Below, one piece after another: positions 1 through 5,815 of a stretch of 6,392 bases of DNA (position 1 is its first letter; each line of letters starts with the position of its first letter). The DNA is taken from the NCBI GenBank assembly GCA_016839955.1, contig JAEOTI010000623.1, forward strand, positions 1 through 6,392, read 5' to 3'. The notes under the pieces are model-generated. The model did not search any database. It worked only from the letters and a program-made list of their open reading frames with translations, and was not told the origin of the DNA. The DNA comes from Candidatus Hodarchaeota archaeon. GTDB lineage: Archaea; Asgardarchaeota; Heimdallarchaeia; Hodarchaeales; YT1-057. Position numbers and translations under genes: made by a program.

Positions 1-1
1 A

Positions 2-448
2 ACATGTGATTCCTTTTATGGAGTATATGATGATTGTACTGATGATCAAGGACCTTTTTACAGCTTAAGAAATACCCACGTCATTAATCAAAAAGATACT
101 AAGATTCCTCTGACATTTGTTCTTGGAATACTCAACTCAAATATGATGACATTTTATGGTCGCGAAAGGAATATTATTCGACAATCAGGGGAAAATAGGC
201 AGCCTCAAATTAGAATCAATGATCTTCAGCGAATCCCTATTGTCATTCCCAAAGAAGATAAATTAGAAATTTATAGTTTTTTCGACAAACGGGTCAACAA
301 AATTACCCAGATTAAACGACAACTCGCATTAAATAAATCACAAAAAAAAGAGAGATCAGAAAGCTTAAACTTTGAAGTAAAACAGTTAGAGGAAGAACTT
401 GAAAGAAAAGTAAGGGAATTATATGGATTAACTGATAATTCTAAATAA
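2..448 (+). CDS. C-terminal part of a DNA methylase/specificity protein of a restriction-modification system (5' truncated by window edge)
   Basis: The frame is open from the first bases of the window, so the gene begins outside and only its last 148 residues are present. The visible part looks like the target-recognition end of an Eco57I/TaqI-like N6-adenine methylase (TaqI-like C-terminal specificity domain): a 'LTFVLGILNSNMMTFY' stretch, then an 'RINDLQRIPIVIP' stretch, matching the family pattern of a 'LGiLNS' helix followed by 'l..sdl..iPIp'. A lysine/glutamate-rich coiled coil follows and ends in 'VRELYGLTD', the common 'vyeLYgLt' ending of these proteins. Its role would be recognition of the DNA site to be methylated. 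The catalytic methylase motifs (NPPY and the SAM-binding site) would lie upstream, outside the window, so they cannot be checked. A type I HsdS subunit is the main alternative. The stop is TAA, followed by T-rich sequence that could end transcription. Confidence 0.75.
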   Translation, partial: TCDSFYGVYDDCTDDQGPFYSLRNTHVINQKDTKIPLTFVLGILNSNMMTFYGRERNIIRQSGENRQPQIRINDLQRIPIVIPKEDKLEIYSFFDKRVNKITQIKRQLALNKSQKKERSESLNFEVKQLEEELERKVRELYGLTDNSK

Positions 449-506
449 ATTTAACATTTATTCTTCTGTTTATCGAACATTTTTCATAAAAAAACATTTT
501 CGTTTG

Positions 507-527
507 ATAGGTTGTTCAAGAACCTAT
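507..527. repeat. Inverted repeat, 7-bp arms with 7-base loop
   Basis: ATAGGTT (507-513) pairs exactly with AACCTAT (521-527) around the loop GTTCAAG. It lies about 60 bases after the methylase stop and upstream of the TATA-like element at 599-608. It has no T-run on the + strand side, so it is a poor intrinsic terminator for the methylase. It may be a regulatory dyad or chance in AT-rich DNA. It includes TGTTCAA (513-519), which recurs in the dyad at 658-673. Confidence 0.35.
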
Positions 528-598
528 AAAATCTGAAAAAAAGAATCTAGACATGTGTATAGTAACTGACAGCATTGAAATAATTTTCAAATAGACTA

Positions 599-608
599 TT
601 AATATACT
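599..608 (+). promoter_or_regulatory. TATA-like promoter element
   Basis: TTAATATACT is centred about 26-27 bases before the ATG at 630. That is the usual distance from an archaeal TATA box to the transcription start, so transcription would begin at or next to the A of that ATG. A purine-rich BRE is not obvious just upstream. This is the best promoter candidate for the micro-ORF at 630 and the aminotransferase at 722. No transcript data support it. Confidence 0.5.
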
Positions 609-624
609 AACCTTTTCTATTCTC

Positions 625-643
625 AAGGAATGTCACATTCCTT
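625..643. promoter_or_regulatory. Perfect 19-base palindrome, candidate operator at the transcription start
   Basis: AAGGAATGTCACATTCCTT consists of two exact 9-bp arms around a single central C. It spans the start predicted from the TATA-like element at 599-608, a position where a bound dimeric repressor would block initiation. The left arm also contains the ATG of the micro-ORF at 630. Perfect 9-bp arms with a one-base centre are unlikely to be chance in a region this short. The binding protein is unknown. Confidence 0.5.
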
Positions 644-698
644 TTCAAAGGAAGACATTGAACAAATGTTCAACGATTACGTTGATCATTTTCAATAG
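630..698 (+). CDS. Possible 22-residue leaderless micro-ORF upstream of the aminotransferase
   Basis: An ATG at 630 opens a frame of 22 codons ending in TAG at 696-698. The peptide reads 'MSHSFSKEDIEQMFNDY' and continues 'VDHFQ'. It is acidic, of protein-like composition, and would form an amphipathic helix (I, M, F, Y, V and F on one side). The ATG falls at the distance from the TATA-like box expected for a leaderless message. The downstream aminotransferase ATG lies 23 bases after the stop and has its own GGTG ribosome site, consistent with a bicistronic message. The frame is also read through by two palindromes (625-643, 658-673), so the codons may be incidental to an operator region. I recognise no family. 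It could be a regulatory leader peptide, a real microprotein, a remnant, or nothing. Confidence 0.3.
   Translation: MSHSFSKEDIEQMFNDYVDHFQ
658..684. promoter_or_regulatory. Adjacent dyads TTGAACA-AA-TGTTCAA and CAACG-ATTA-CGTTG
   Basis: TTGAACA (658-664) and TGTTCAA (667-673) are exact 7-bp arms around AA. Overlapping the last bases, CAACG (671-675) and CGTTG (680-684) form a second, shorter dyad with an ATTA centre. The same TGTTCAA half-site occurs at 513-519. The pair sits between the likely transcription start (near 630) and the aminotransferase ATG (722). These may be protein-binding sites or RNA structure, but each is short. Confidence 0.35.
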
Positions 699-709
699 AT
701 TTAACACTT

Positions 710-713
710 GGTG
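710..713 (+). promoter_or_regulatory. Shine-Dalgarno-like GGTG for the aminotransferase start
   Basis: GGTG matches part of the archaeal anti-Shine-Dalgarno complement (GGAGGTGAT) and stands 8 bases before the ATG at 722. It supports 722 as the start and fits a gene translated from inside a longer transcript rather than leaderless. Confidence 0.45.
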
Positions 714-721
714 TAAAAACT

Positions 722-2020
722 ATGACTCTAGATAAAACACCCCAATTAGCAGAATGGACCTATTCAATTCCTGAGTCAGAAATTCGCAGATTACTTCGGT
801 ATTCTCCAAAATACTACTTTGCAGGCGGGAAACCAGGAGCTTTACCTTTAACACCGTTCCGTGAAATACTTCAGAGATTAGCAGATGAAACACTTGGAGT
901 AGCGATAAAAAATTATGGAGAAATAAGCACTCACCAACTTCTGGATTATGGACGCACTGAAGGATCGCCAGAATTGCGTAAAGTCTTAGCAGCAAGACTT
1001 AGACTAAGGGACAATATTCCACTTGATTCAGATGAAGGATGGAAAAATGTTATTATAACTTCAGGTTCTCAACAGACTCTCTATGCACTTTTGGATGTAT
1101 TAATACGCCCTAGAGACATAGTCATGGTTACTCGTCCTTCCTACTTAGGATTCGTTACACCTGCAGTAAAGTTAGGAGCAGATTTGATTTCATTACCAAC
1201 AGATGATCATGGACTTTTACCTGAAGCTGTTGAAACTGCTTGTATTATATCGGAAAAAGAGTATGGCACAACTCCAAAACTACTTTATGTTGTCCCTTTC
1301 TCAGACAATCCTAAAGGTACTACTCTTCCTAACTCAAGAAAGTCGGAACTATATAATCTTGCGGAACAATGGGATTTTCTTATTGCAGAAGATGTAGCAT
1401 ATAAAGAAATACGTTTTGGACAAGATTTACAACCAATTCATCCAATAAAAGAATTAGATAAGGAGAACAATCGAGTCGCTTATTTTTCAACCACAACCAA
1501 GGAAGCAGCAAGTCTTCGGTTGGGTTATTCGGTATTTCCAACTTTTTTAAAAGATTCTATAATTAAAACTAAAGGATACTTAGATCTATGTTCACCTTCT
1601 TTGACACAAGAGATTGCAAGGATCTACTATGAAGAGTATATTGATAATTGGCTTCCTCGCGTAGTAAAGGTATATGAAGAAAGATCTAAAGCAATGATAG
1701 AAGCTGTTGATGAATATATGCCCTTTGGAACACACACATATCCTCAAGGAGGTTTTTTTATATGGTTTGAATTAGAAAATAGGGAGTTTGATACTAAATT
1801 ATTTCAAGATTCGAATCTCGATGAAGTCCTTTTCGTTCCTGGTCACACGTTTTTTCCCCTTAATGGGTGGGCTATAGACGATACATGCACCAAAAAGGTT
1901 CCTCAAATTTCCAAAAAAAATACAATGAGGATAGGCTATTCATTAATGGCTCCAGATTTAATTAGAAAAGGAATTAAACGCTTGGCACAATTAATTACAA
2001 CTTATGAGTCTCGGGGGTGA
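722..2020 (+). CDS. PLP-dependent aminotransferase, class I/II (fold type I)
   Basis: This is a cytosolic 432-residue enzyme, full length for the family. It is of the kind that moves an amino group between an amino acid and a 2-oxo acid using pyridoxal phosphate. The overall pattern is closest to the LysN/2-aminoadipate and MocR-C-terminal branch, but there is no helix-turn-helix region. Visible landmarks: 'FAGGKPG' near 33-39, 'YGRTEGSPELR' near 76-86, 'TSGSQQTL' (113-120) for the cofactor phosphate, 'RPSYLGF' (138-144), N196 in 'DNPKG', D224 for the pyridine nitrogen, Y227, the Schiff-base lysine K260 in 'STTTKEAASLRLGY', R266, 'PQGGFFIW' (341-348), 'VPGHTFFP' (372-379) and the carboxylate-binding R403 in 'MRIGYS'. 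The lysine loop lacks the usual Pro-Gly and is one residue shorter than in 'SKTLAPGLR' types, and the motif is NPKG instead of NPTG. The substrate cannot be told from sequence. The gene ends just before a hairpin and has its own promoter region. Confidence 0.9.
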   Translation: MTLDKTPQLAEWTYSIPESEIRRLLRYSPKYYFAGGKPGALPLTPFREILQRLADETLGVAIKNYGEISTHQLLDYGRTEGSPELRKVLAARLRLRDNIPLDSDEGWKNVIITSGSQQTLYALLDVLIRPRDIVMVTRPSYLGFVTPAVKLGADLISLPTDDHGLLPEAVETACIISEKEYGTTPKLLYVVPFSDNPKGTTLPNSRKSELYNLAEQWDFLIAEDVAYKEIRFGQDLQPIHPIKELDKENNRVAYFSTTTKEAASLRLGYSVFPTFLKDSIIKTKGYLDLCSPSLTQEIARIYYEEYIDNWLPRVVKVYEERSKAMIEAVDEYMPFGTHTYPQGGFFIWFELENREFDTKLFQDSNLDEVLFVPGHTFFPLNGWAIDDTCTKKVPQISKKNTMRIGYSLMAPDLIRKGIKRLAQLITTYESRG

Positions 2021-2043
2021 TTATTAAAAGGTAAGAACATTAG

Positions 2044-2072
2044 AGAAGGGTATTTGAGTCGAATACCCTTCT
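2044..2072. terminator. Hairpin between convergent genes, probable bidirectional terminator
   Basis: AGAAGGGTATT (2044-2054) and AATACCCTTCT (2062-2072) are perfect 11-bp arms around a 7-base loop. A G-U pair could extend the stem to 12 bp with loop GAGTC. It lies exactly between the aminotransferase stop (2020) and the - strand hydrolase stop (2075). Pyrimidine-rich CTTCTTTCT covers and follows its 3' arm on the + strand, and CCTTTTAATAA follows on the - strand. Archaea mostly end transcription at T-runs without a hairpin, so a role in mRNA 3'-end stability is an alternative. Confidence 0.6.
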
Positions 2073-2074
2073 TT

Positions 2075-3064
2075 CTAGCCATTTACAGTTATTATAAGTT
2101 CATGATCGAAAAAAGACCCTAAAAATCCATAAGATCGTCTTTGTGCATCTCTCAAGGTATTAGTTATTCGAACTTCCCAATTACCATCTTCATCGTTAAA
2201 CTTGACTTCGTAAACTAAGCGAGTTGCAGGTTCTAAATCAAAGGCAAATGCTTTGTAATCAGTTGTTCTTTTTGCTTCATCCATAACAGAATTAATTGTC
2301 ATATCGTTCCAGAGAGTGCGATTAAATGACATTTTCTGATAAGAATAGGTCTCTACTTTATCTTGGAACAATTGATTCACCAAATGAACATGAATTTGAT
2401 CCTCTTCTTCTATTAGGATCCATCGAAAGATTGGGATAAATTCCGCTGACGAAGTTGTTGGTGATTGGGTAGCAATTGTATAAACAAACAAAGAACTGTA
2501 AATAAAAATCAATATAAGAAATAATCCTGCAGTAACTTGAGAATAATTAACGAATTTAGAAAATGAAAATGATTCATTTGGCTTAATTTGACGAATGACA
2601 ACCCAAAATACTAGGACCGCCGATAAAACAGTAATTAAAGGGTCAAAAACCGTCAGAATACCTATTGAGTATCGAGTAGAAGTAATAGGATAAAGAAGAG
2701 GAACTCCACTATAAGTTATCAAATCTAATGAAAGATGTAGATTTGCCCCAAAAAATGCTGAGAAAGATGTTTGTCTGTTTAAAGGAGTTATTATTTTATG
2801 AAAACTTTCTTTAGAAGTGAGTTTCTCTACGTATTGTGTTAAAAAAATAAAAATTATTGCAGTAATGGGTGCAAAGAAAATAGTATGCGTTAATCCTCGA
2901 TGCTGGAGAACATATAACTCTGGGGACAGTATAGGAATCCAACTTATTAAAACATCTAAGTCTGGAGCAATTCCCCCAATTATGAATGCTCGTTGTCTAT
3001 TATCGTCGGGAAAAAGAAAATACGCTATTGCTACACTGACAGTAATGTGAGTAAAGAGATCCAT
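2075..3064 (-). CDS. Membrane-bound metal-dependent hydrolase, YdjM/DUF457 family, with C-terminal soluble domain
   Basis: The 329-residue protein is read from the ATG at 3064. An in-frame TTG at 3073 would add three residues, but 'MDLFTHI' is the usual way this family starts. Conserved family features are H6 near the N-terminus, 'PDLD' (34-37), 'HRGLTH' (55-60), 'HLSLDLITYSGVPLLYP' with H110 and D114, and a 'FDP' with D141. These His/Asp residues probably bind metal. Hydrophobic helices fill most of residues 5-200. From about 203 on, the sequence is polar, beta-rich and free of membrane segments, so it should form a soluble domain at the membrane face, an architecture recalling Bacillus YfhP. 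The substrate is unknown for the family, and the hydrolase name itself is predicted. The start lies 27 bases after the glycerol-3-phosphate dehydrogenase stop on the same strand with no ribosome site or obvious promoter, which suggests co-transcription. Confidence 0.85.
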   Translation of the reverse strand: MDLFTHITVSVAIAYFLFPDDNRQRAFIIGGIAPDLDVLISWIPILSPELYVLQHRGLTHTIFFAPITAIIFIFLTQYVEKLTSKESFHKIITPLNRQTSFSAFFGANLHLSLDLITYSGVPLLYPITSTRYSIGILTVFDPLITVLSAVLVFWVVIRQIKPNESFSFSKFVNYSQVTAGLFLILIFIYSSLFVYTIATQSPTTSSAEFIPIFRWILIEEEDQIHVHLVNQLFQDKVETYSYQKMSFNRTLWNDMTINSVMDEAKRTTDYKAFAFDLEPATRLVYEVKFNDEDGNWEVRITNTLRDAQRRSYGFLGSFFDHELIITVNG

Positions 3065-3091
3065 TTGAATCAAAACAAGGTTATTTTTTTG

Positions 3092-4831
3092 TTATAGCTT
3101 TGGTTCATAAAAAAAGCTGTTCTTTTTTATTGTTTTAAGGTAATTAACAATTTCTTCATTTGATCGGTCATCTGACCACTCTAGAATATCACTCATAATT
3201 TCTGTTGTCCGTTCAGCAACTGTTCTTTGATGTTCGGGACAAACTAACCAAGCTATCTCCATTCTTCGACAGAGAACATCATCTAAATGAACTGGGCATT
3301 CTCTTTTAGTAATATAAACAATTTCACCCTTAATCCAGGGAGCAACTTCCAATGGAACTTCCTCTAGTAAGCGTTGGGAGTAATCTGATTGTTCATTAAC
3401 ACTTTTCAGGATTATTTGTGCTCCATGCCCATACTGTTCGAATAAGTGTTTAAGGATGAATGGATCCAAATTTGATTCTTTTACTTCCTCTAAGGCTTCC
3501 CATTCCTCCTTTGTCATTGAAATAGTATAAACTATCTTTGAAAATCCCTTTTTGGTATTAAATTTAGGAAAATTTTTCTTAGTTCGAGGCTTCAGATGCT
3601 TAAGTAACAAATCTTCTGCCATTTTTCTAAAGGTAGTTAATTTCCCCCCAACAATAGTAAAGAGACCATCAGATCTTTCTAGGATTAGATGTTGTCTTGA
3701 AACTTGACTTTCTGGCTTTCCTGGTTCAGCCACTAAGGGTCTTAAAGCAGCGTATGACCCTAAAATATCATCATCAGTTATTTTTGCTTCTGGAAAGAGT
3801 ACGGTCACAGTTTTACGGAGATATTCAACATCTTCTAACTTACAATAGCAATCTTCTGGTTCACCCTTAAAATCAGTATCTGTGGTACCAATTAAAACCC
3901 ATTCATTTCTTGGTAACACAAAAAAGAATCTACCATCATCTAATGATTTTATTCCAAATGCCCGATTCACTGGTAAATTTTCTCTCGGTACGGCGAAATG
4001 TACTCCTTTTGTAGGTCGGATTAATTGTTCTTTAGACATTCTTCCGATTTCTAATATCTGATCAGTCCACACACCAGTTGCATTTACTACAGCTTTTGCT
4101 CGAATTTGAACCTCTTCACCAGTGTCAGTATTTTCTATAGCTATTACACCATTTATTTTCTCATTATCATCCCACGTGAAATTTATAACTTCCAAATAAT
4201 TTACAGCACAGACTTTTCCTGTATTAAGACTATTCCAGATTGTTTCAATCGTTAATCGTCCATCATCTAAGTTAGTATCATAATAAAGTACTGCTCCCTC
4301 TAATCCTGTAACATCGAAGGTGGGTTCAAGTTCCTTTAAGTATTTTGGGTCTTTTATGACCTCTCTTTTTGCATAATTTTTAAAACCACAAAGAAAATCA
4401 TAAAGAAAAGCAGCTAAACGTATTTTTCGAAGGCTTTCACTACTCTTTGGTAAAGTACGTCTTTGAATTTGTCGTTCGTTGAAAATTGGATAGACGAATT
4501 GAAGGGGTCTAATCATATGAGGAAGGGCTTTATCGCGGAGCCAATTCCTCTCGGTAGTCGCTTCTCTTACAAGACCGAATTCTCTACTTTTAAGATAGCG
4601 GATACCACCATGCCCTAGTTTACTTGATCCACTTGATGTTCCAAAGGCAAAGTCGTATTTATCTAGAAGAGCAACAGATAATCCACGTAATGAAGCTTCT
4701 TGTGCAATCCCTGCACCAGTTATTCCTCCCCCAATAACTAAAATATCCCATTCATTTTGTTGAAGCCGGTTGATTTCTTCTTTACGATCAAGTTCGCTAT
4801 AATTCAAAAATAGAGAGGAGTTAGATTTCAT
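3092..4831 (-). CDS. glpD: FAD-dependent sn-glycerol-3-phosphate dehydrogenase (GlpD/GlpA type)
   Basis: It oxidises sn-glycerol-3-phosphate to dihydroxyacetone phosphate with FAD and passes electrons to the membrane quinone pool (GlpD-type) or to partner subunits. The 579-residue length suits GlpD. Landmarks, numbered from the ATG at 4831: FAD-binding 'VIGGGITGAG' (GxGxxG at 34-39), acidic D57 ending the second strand, 'GTSSGSSKLGHGGIRYL' (64-80), 'NATGVW' (250-255), 'RPTKG' (272-276), 'GTTDTDF' (315-321), 'ALRPL' with R364 as likely phosphate-binding residue, and 'GGKLTTFR' (395-402). A C-terminal DAO_C-type domain follows, ending with 'DDVLCRR' near 517-523. No BFD-like iron-sulfur tail as in GlpA is seen. 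Upstream in-frame starts at 4843 (ATG) and 4855 (TTG) exist. I prefer 4831 because GGCGGT precedes it by 4 bases, and the TATA-like box at 4861-4871 is too close to 4855. No glycerol kinase or transporter is in the window. Confidence 0.93.
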   Translation of the reverse strand: MKSNSSLFLNYSELDRKEEINRLQQNEWDILVIGGGITGAGIAQEASLRGLSVALLDKYDFAFGTSSGSSKLGHGGIRYLKSREFGLVREATTERNWLRDKALPHMIRPLQFVYPIFNERQIQRRTLPKSSESLRKIRLAAFLYDFLCGFKNYAKREVIKDPKYLKELEPTFDVTGLEGAVLYYDTNLDDGRLTIETIWNSLNTGKVCAVNYLEVINFTWDDNEKINGVIAIENTDTGEEVQIRAKAVVNATGVWTDQILEIGRMSKEQLIRPTKGVHFAVPRENLPVNRAFGIKSLDDGRFFFVLPRNEWVLIGTTDTDFKGEPEDCYCKLEDVEYLRKTVTVLFPEAKITDDDILGSYAALRPLVAEPGKPESQVSRQHLILERSDGLFTIVGGKLTTFRKMAEDLLLKHLKPRTKKNFPKFNTKKGFSKIVYTISMTKEEWEALEEVKESNLDPFILKHLFEQYGHGAQIILKSVNEQSDYSQRLLEEVPLEVAPWIKGEIVYITKRECPVHLDDVLCRRMEIAWLVCPEHQRTVAERTTEIMSDILEWSDDRSNEEIVNYLKTIKKNSFFYEPKL

Positions 4832-4860
4832 AATAACCGCCATCAAATCGTGCAAATGCT

Positions 4861-4871
4861 TTATTTAATAA
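4861..4871 (-). promoter_or_regulatory. TATA-like promoter element for the glycerol-3-phosphate dehydrogenase
   Basis: On the - strand this reads TTATTAAATAA, centred near 4866. Transcription would start near 4840, a few bases from the ATG at 4843 and about 9 before the ATG at 4831. That argues against translation from the TTG at 4855. Confidence 0.45.
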
Positions 4872-4879
4872 CTTGAAAG

Positions 4880-4906
4880 AATTTTATTTTAGATCTAGAT
4901 AAAATT
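4880..4906. promoter_or_regulatory. Inverted repeat in the divergent promoter region
   Basis: AATTTTAT (4880-4887) and ATAAAATT (4899-4906) are exact 8-bp arms around an 11-base spacer that contains AGATCT. It lies between the divergent dehydrogenase and nucleotidyltransferase genes, where a regulator could act on both. The arms are pure A/T, so chance is a serious alternative. Confidence 0.3.
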
Positions 4907-4930
4907 AGTTCTTTGAACGAAATATAAAAA

Positions 4931-5815
4931 GTGACCGACTTGACAATTGAATCAACACCTAGTTTAGCTCTTAAAAACATAGGAATATCGCTATCAGAGC
5001 GTATAGAGATATATTTAAGAGATGTTTTGAATTTTCTCTCTAGATTGTCCCCAAATGAAATCACATCAATTATATTATTTGGTTCTCACGCTAATGAAAG
5101 TGCAACCCCATTATCAGACGTCGATCTTTTAGTAGTTATTTCAGATAAGGTAAATAAAGAAAAATTCATTCAAGTAAAACAAAATTTACAATGGTTGGAA
5201 CTTAAGGCAGGGTTAACAAGAGAACATCCAAAAAGAATGATCAAAAAACTCTCAACAGTTTTAAATCGTCAAACTGGGATGTTTGTTTCTAGTTTCATTT
5301 GTTTTCACAGAGATTTTGTACAAAACAGATTTCATAAAATTTTCTCAGTTAGCCGTTTATTTACAAAATTACTAGCTCCTTGGAAATTAGTCTTGTGGAA
5401 TGTCCACTTAAGTGGGATAACAATTTGGGGAGAGAATCTACTAAAGAAAACAAATTTGAGAAGAGCAAATCAATCTCAACTTGCAAAAAGTTATATCATG
5501 AACACGATTCAACTAATTACTTCAATATTCCTTGGCCCTTTTGGACAACAGACAACAAAATACGCAATTGAAGCCATCAAATGGAGCCTAAAATCTTGTT
5601 ATCTCTATGAAACTGGAAAAACAGCCCCTTTAGAAAGAATAGTTGATTTTTATATAAATAGAGTCGGAGCTGATACCTTTTTAGGTATTAAATTAATTCA
5701 AATGATGATTTTGAGAAATAATTATCAAGAAAAACCTATATTTTCGATTTCATCAATATTGGTTATTTATTTGATTCATAAAGCGATTAATGTTAAGAGA
5801 AACAAAAGAAAATAA
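4931..5815 (+). CDS. Nucleotidyltransferase-domain protein (DNA polymerase beta superfamily) with helical C-terminal domain
   Basis: Residues about 46-71 carry the nucleotidyltransferase signature: 'SIILFGSHANESATPLSDVD' with G51-S52 followed by D63 and D65, the GS...DxD pattern that binds the nucleotide and metal. The rest (about 140-290) is helical, with 'GITIWGENLL' near 162-171, recalling the 'lyGed' turn between the catalytic and helical domains in aminoglycoside adenylyltransferase-like proteins, then 'YAIEAIKWSLKSCYLYETGK'. It would transfer a nucleotide to an unknown acceptor (small molecule, protein or RNA). A third catalytic acid is not identifiable by eye. No HEPN RxxxxH motif was found, so a fused MNT/HEPN toxin-antitoxin is not supported. 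The GTG start is preceded by an in-frame TAA two codons upstream, with TTG at 4940 as an alternative. No ribosome site is seen, and AATATAAAAA at 4921-4930 is too close to serve this start. The tail 'RNKRK' overlaps the convergent gene. Confidence 0.8.
   Translation: MTDLTIESTPSLALKNIGISLSERIEIYLRDVLNFLSRLSPNEITSIILFGSHANESATPLSDVDLLVVISDKVNKEKFIQVKQNLQWLELKAGLTREHPKRMIKKLSTVLNRQTGMFVSSFICFHRDFVQNRFHKIFSVSRLFTKLLAPWKLVLWNVHLSGITIWGENLLKKTNLRRANQSQLAKSYIMNTIQLITSIFLGPFGQQTTKYAIEAIKWSLKSCYLYETGKTAPLERIVDFYINRVGADTFLGIKLIQMMILRNNYQEKPIFSISSILVIYLIHKAINVKRNKRK

Noticed and set aside
507..527. tRNA T-arm look-alike (5-bp stem and 7-base loop with TTCAA)
   Set aside because: The loop is GTTCAAG with G opposite G where a closing pair is needed, and no acceptor, D or anticodon arms are found around it.
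720..995. Open frame of 91 codons on the - strand
   Set aside because: It lies wholly antisense to the N-terminal part of the aminotransferase, has no recognisable domain and is explained as a shadow frame.
722..2020. MocR-type transcription regulator
   Set aside because: The aminotransferase fold starts within about 30 residues of the N-terminus, leaving no room for a GntR helix-turn-helix domain.
2817..3050. Open frame of 77 codons on the + strand
   Set aside because: It is antisense to the conserved N-terminal metal-site region of the YdjM-like hydrolase and has no independent support.
4861..5064. Open frame of 67 codons on the - strand upstream of the dehydrogenase
   Set aside because: It overlaps the start of the nucleotidyltransferase on the other strand and shows no motif. 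The promoter element for the dehydrogenase falls inside it.
4931..5815. Fused nucleotidyltransferase/HEPN toxin-antitoxin
   Set aside because: The helical half lacks an RxxxxH motif, and no separate HEPN gene is adjacent.
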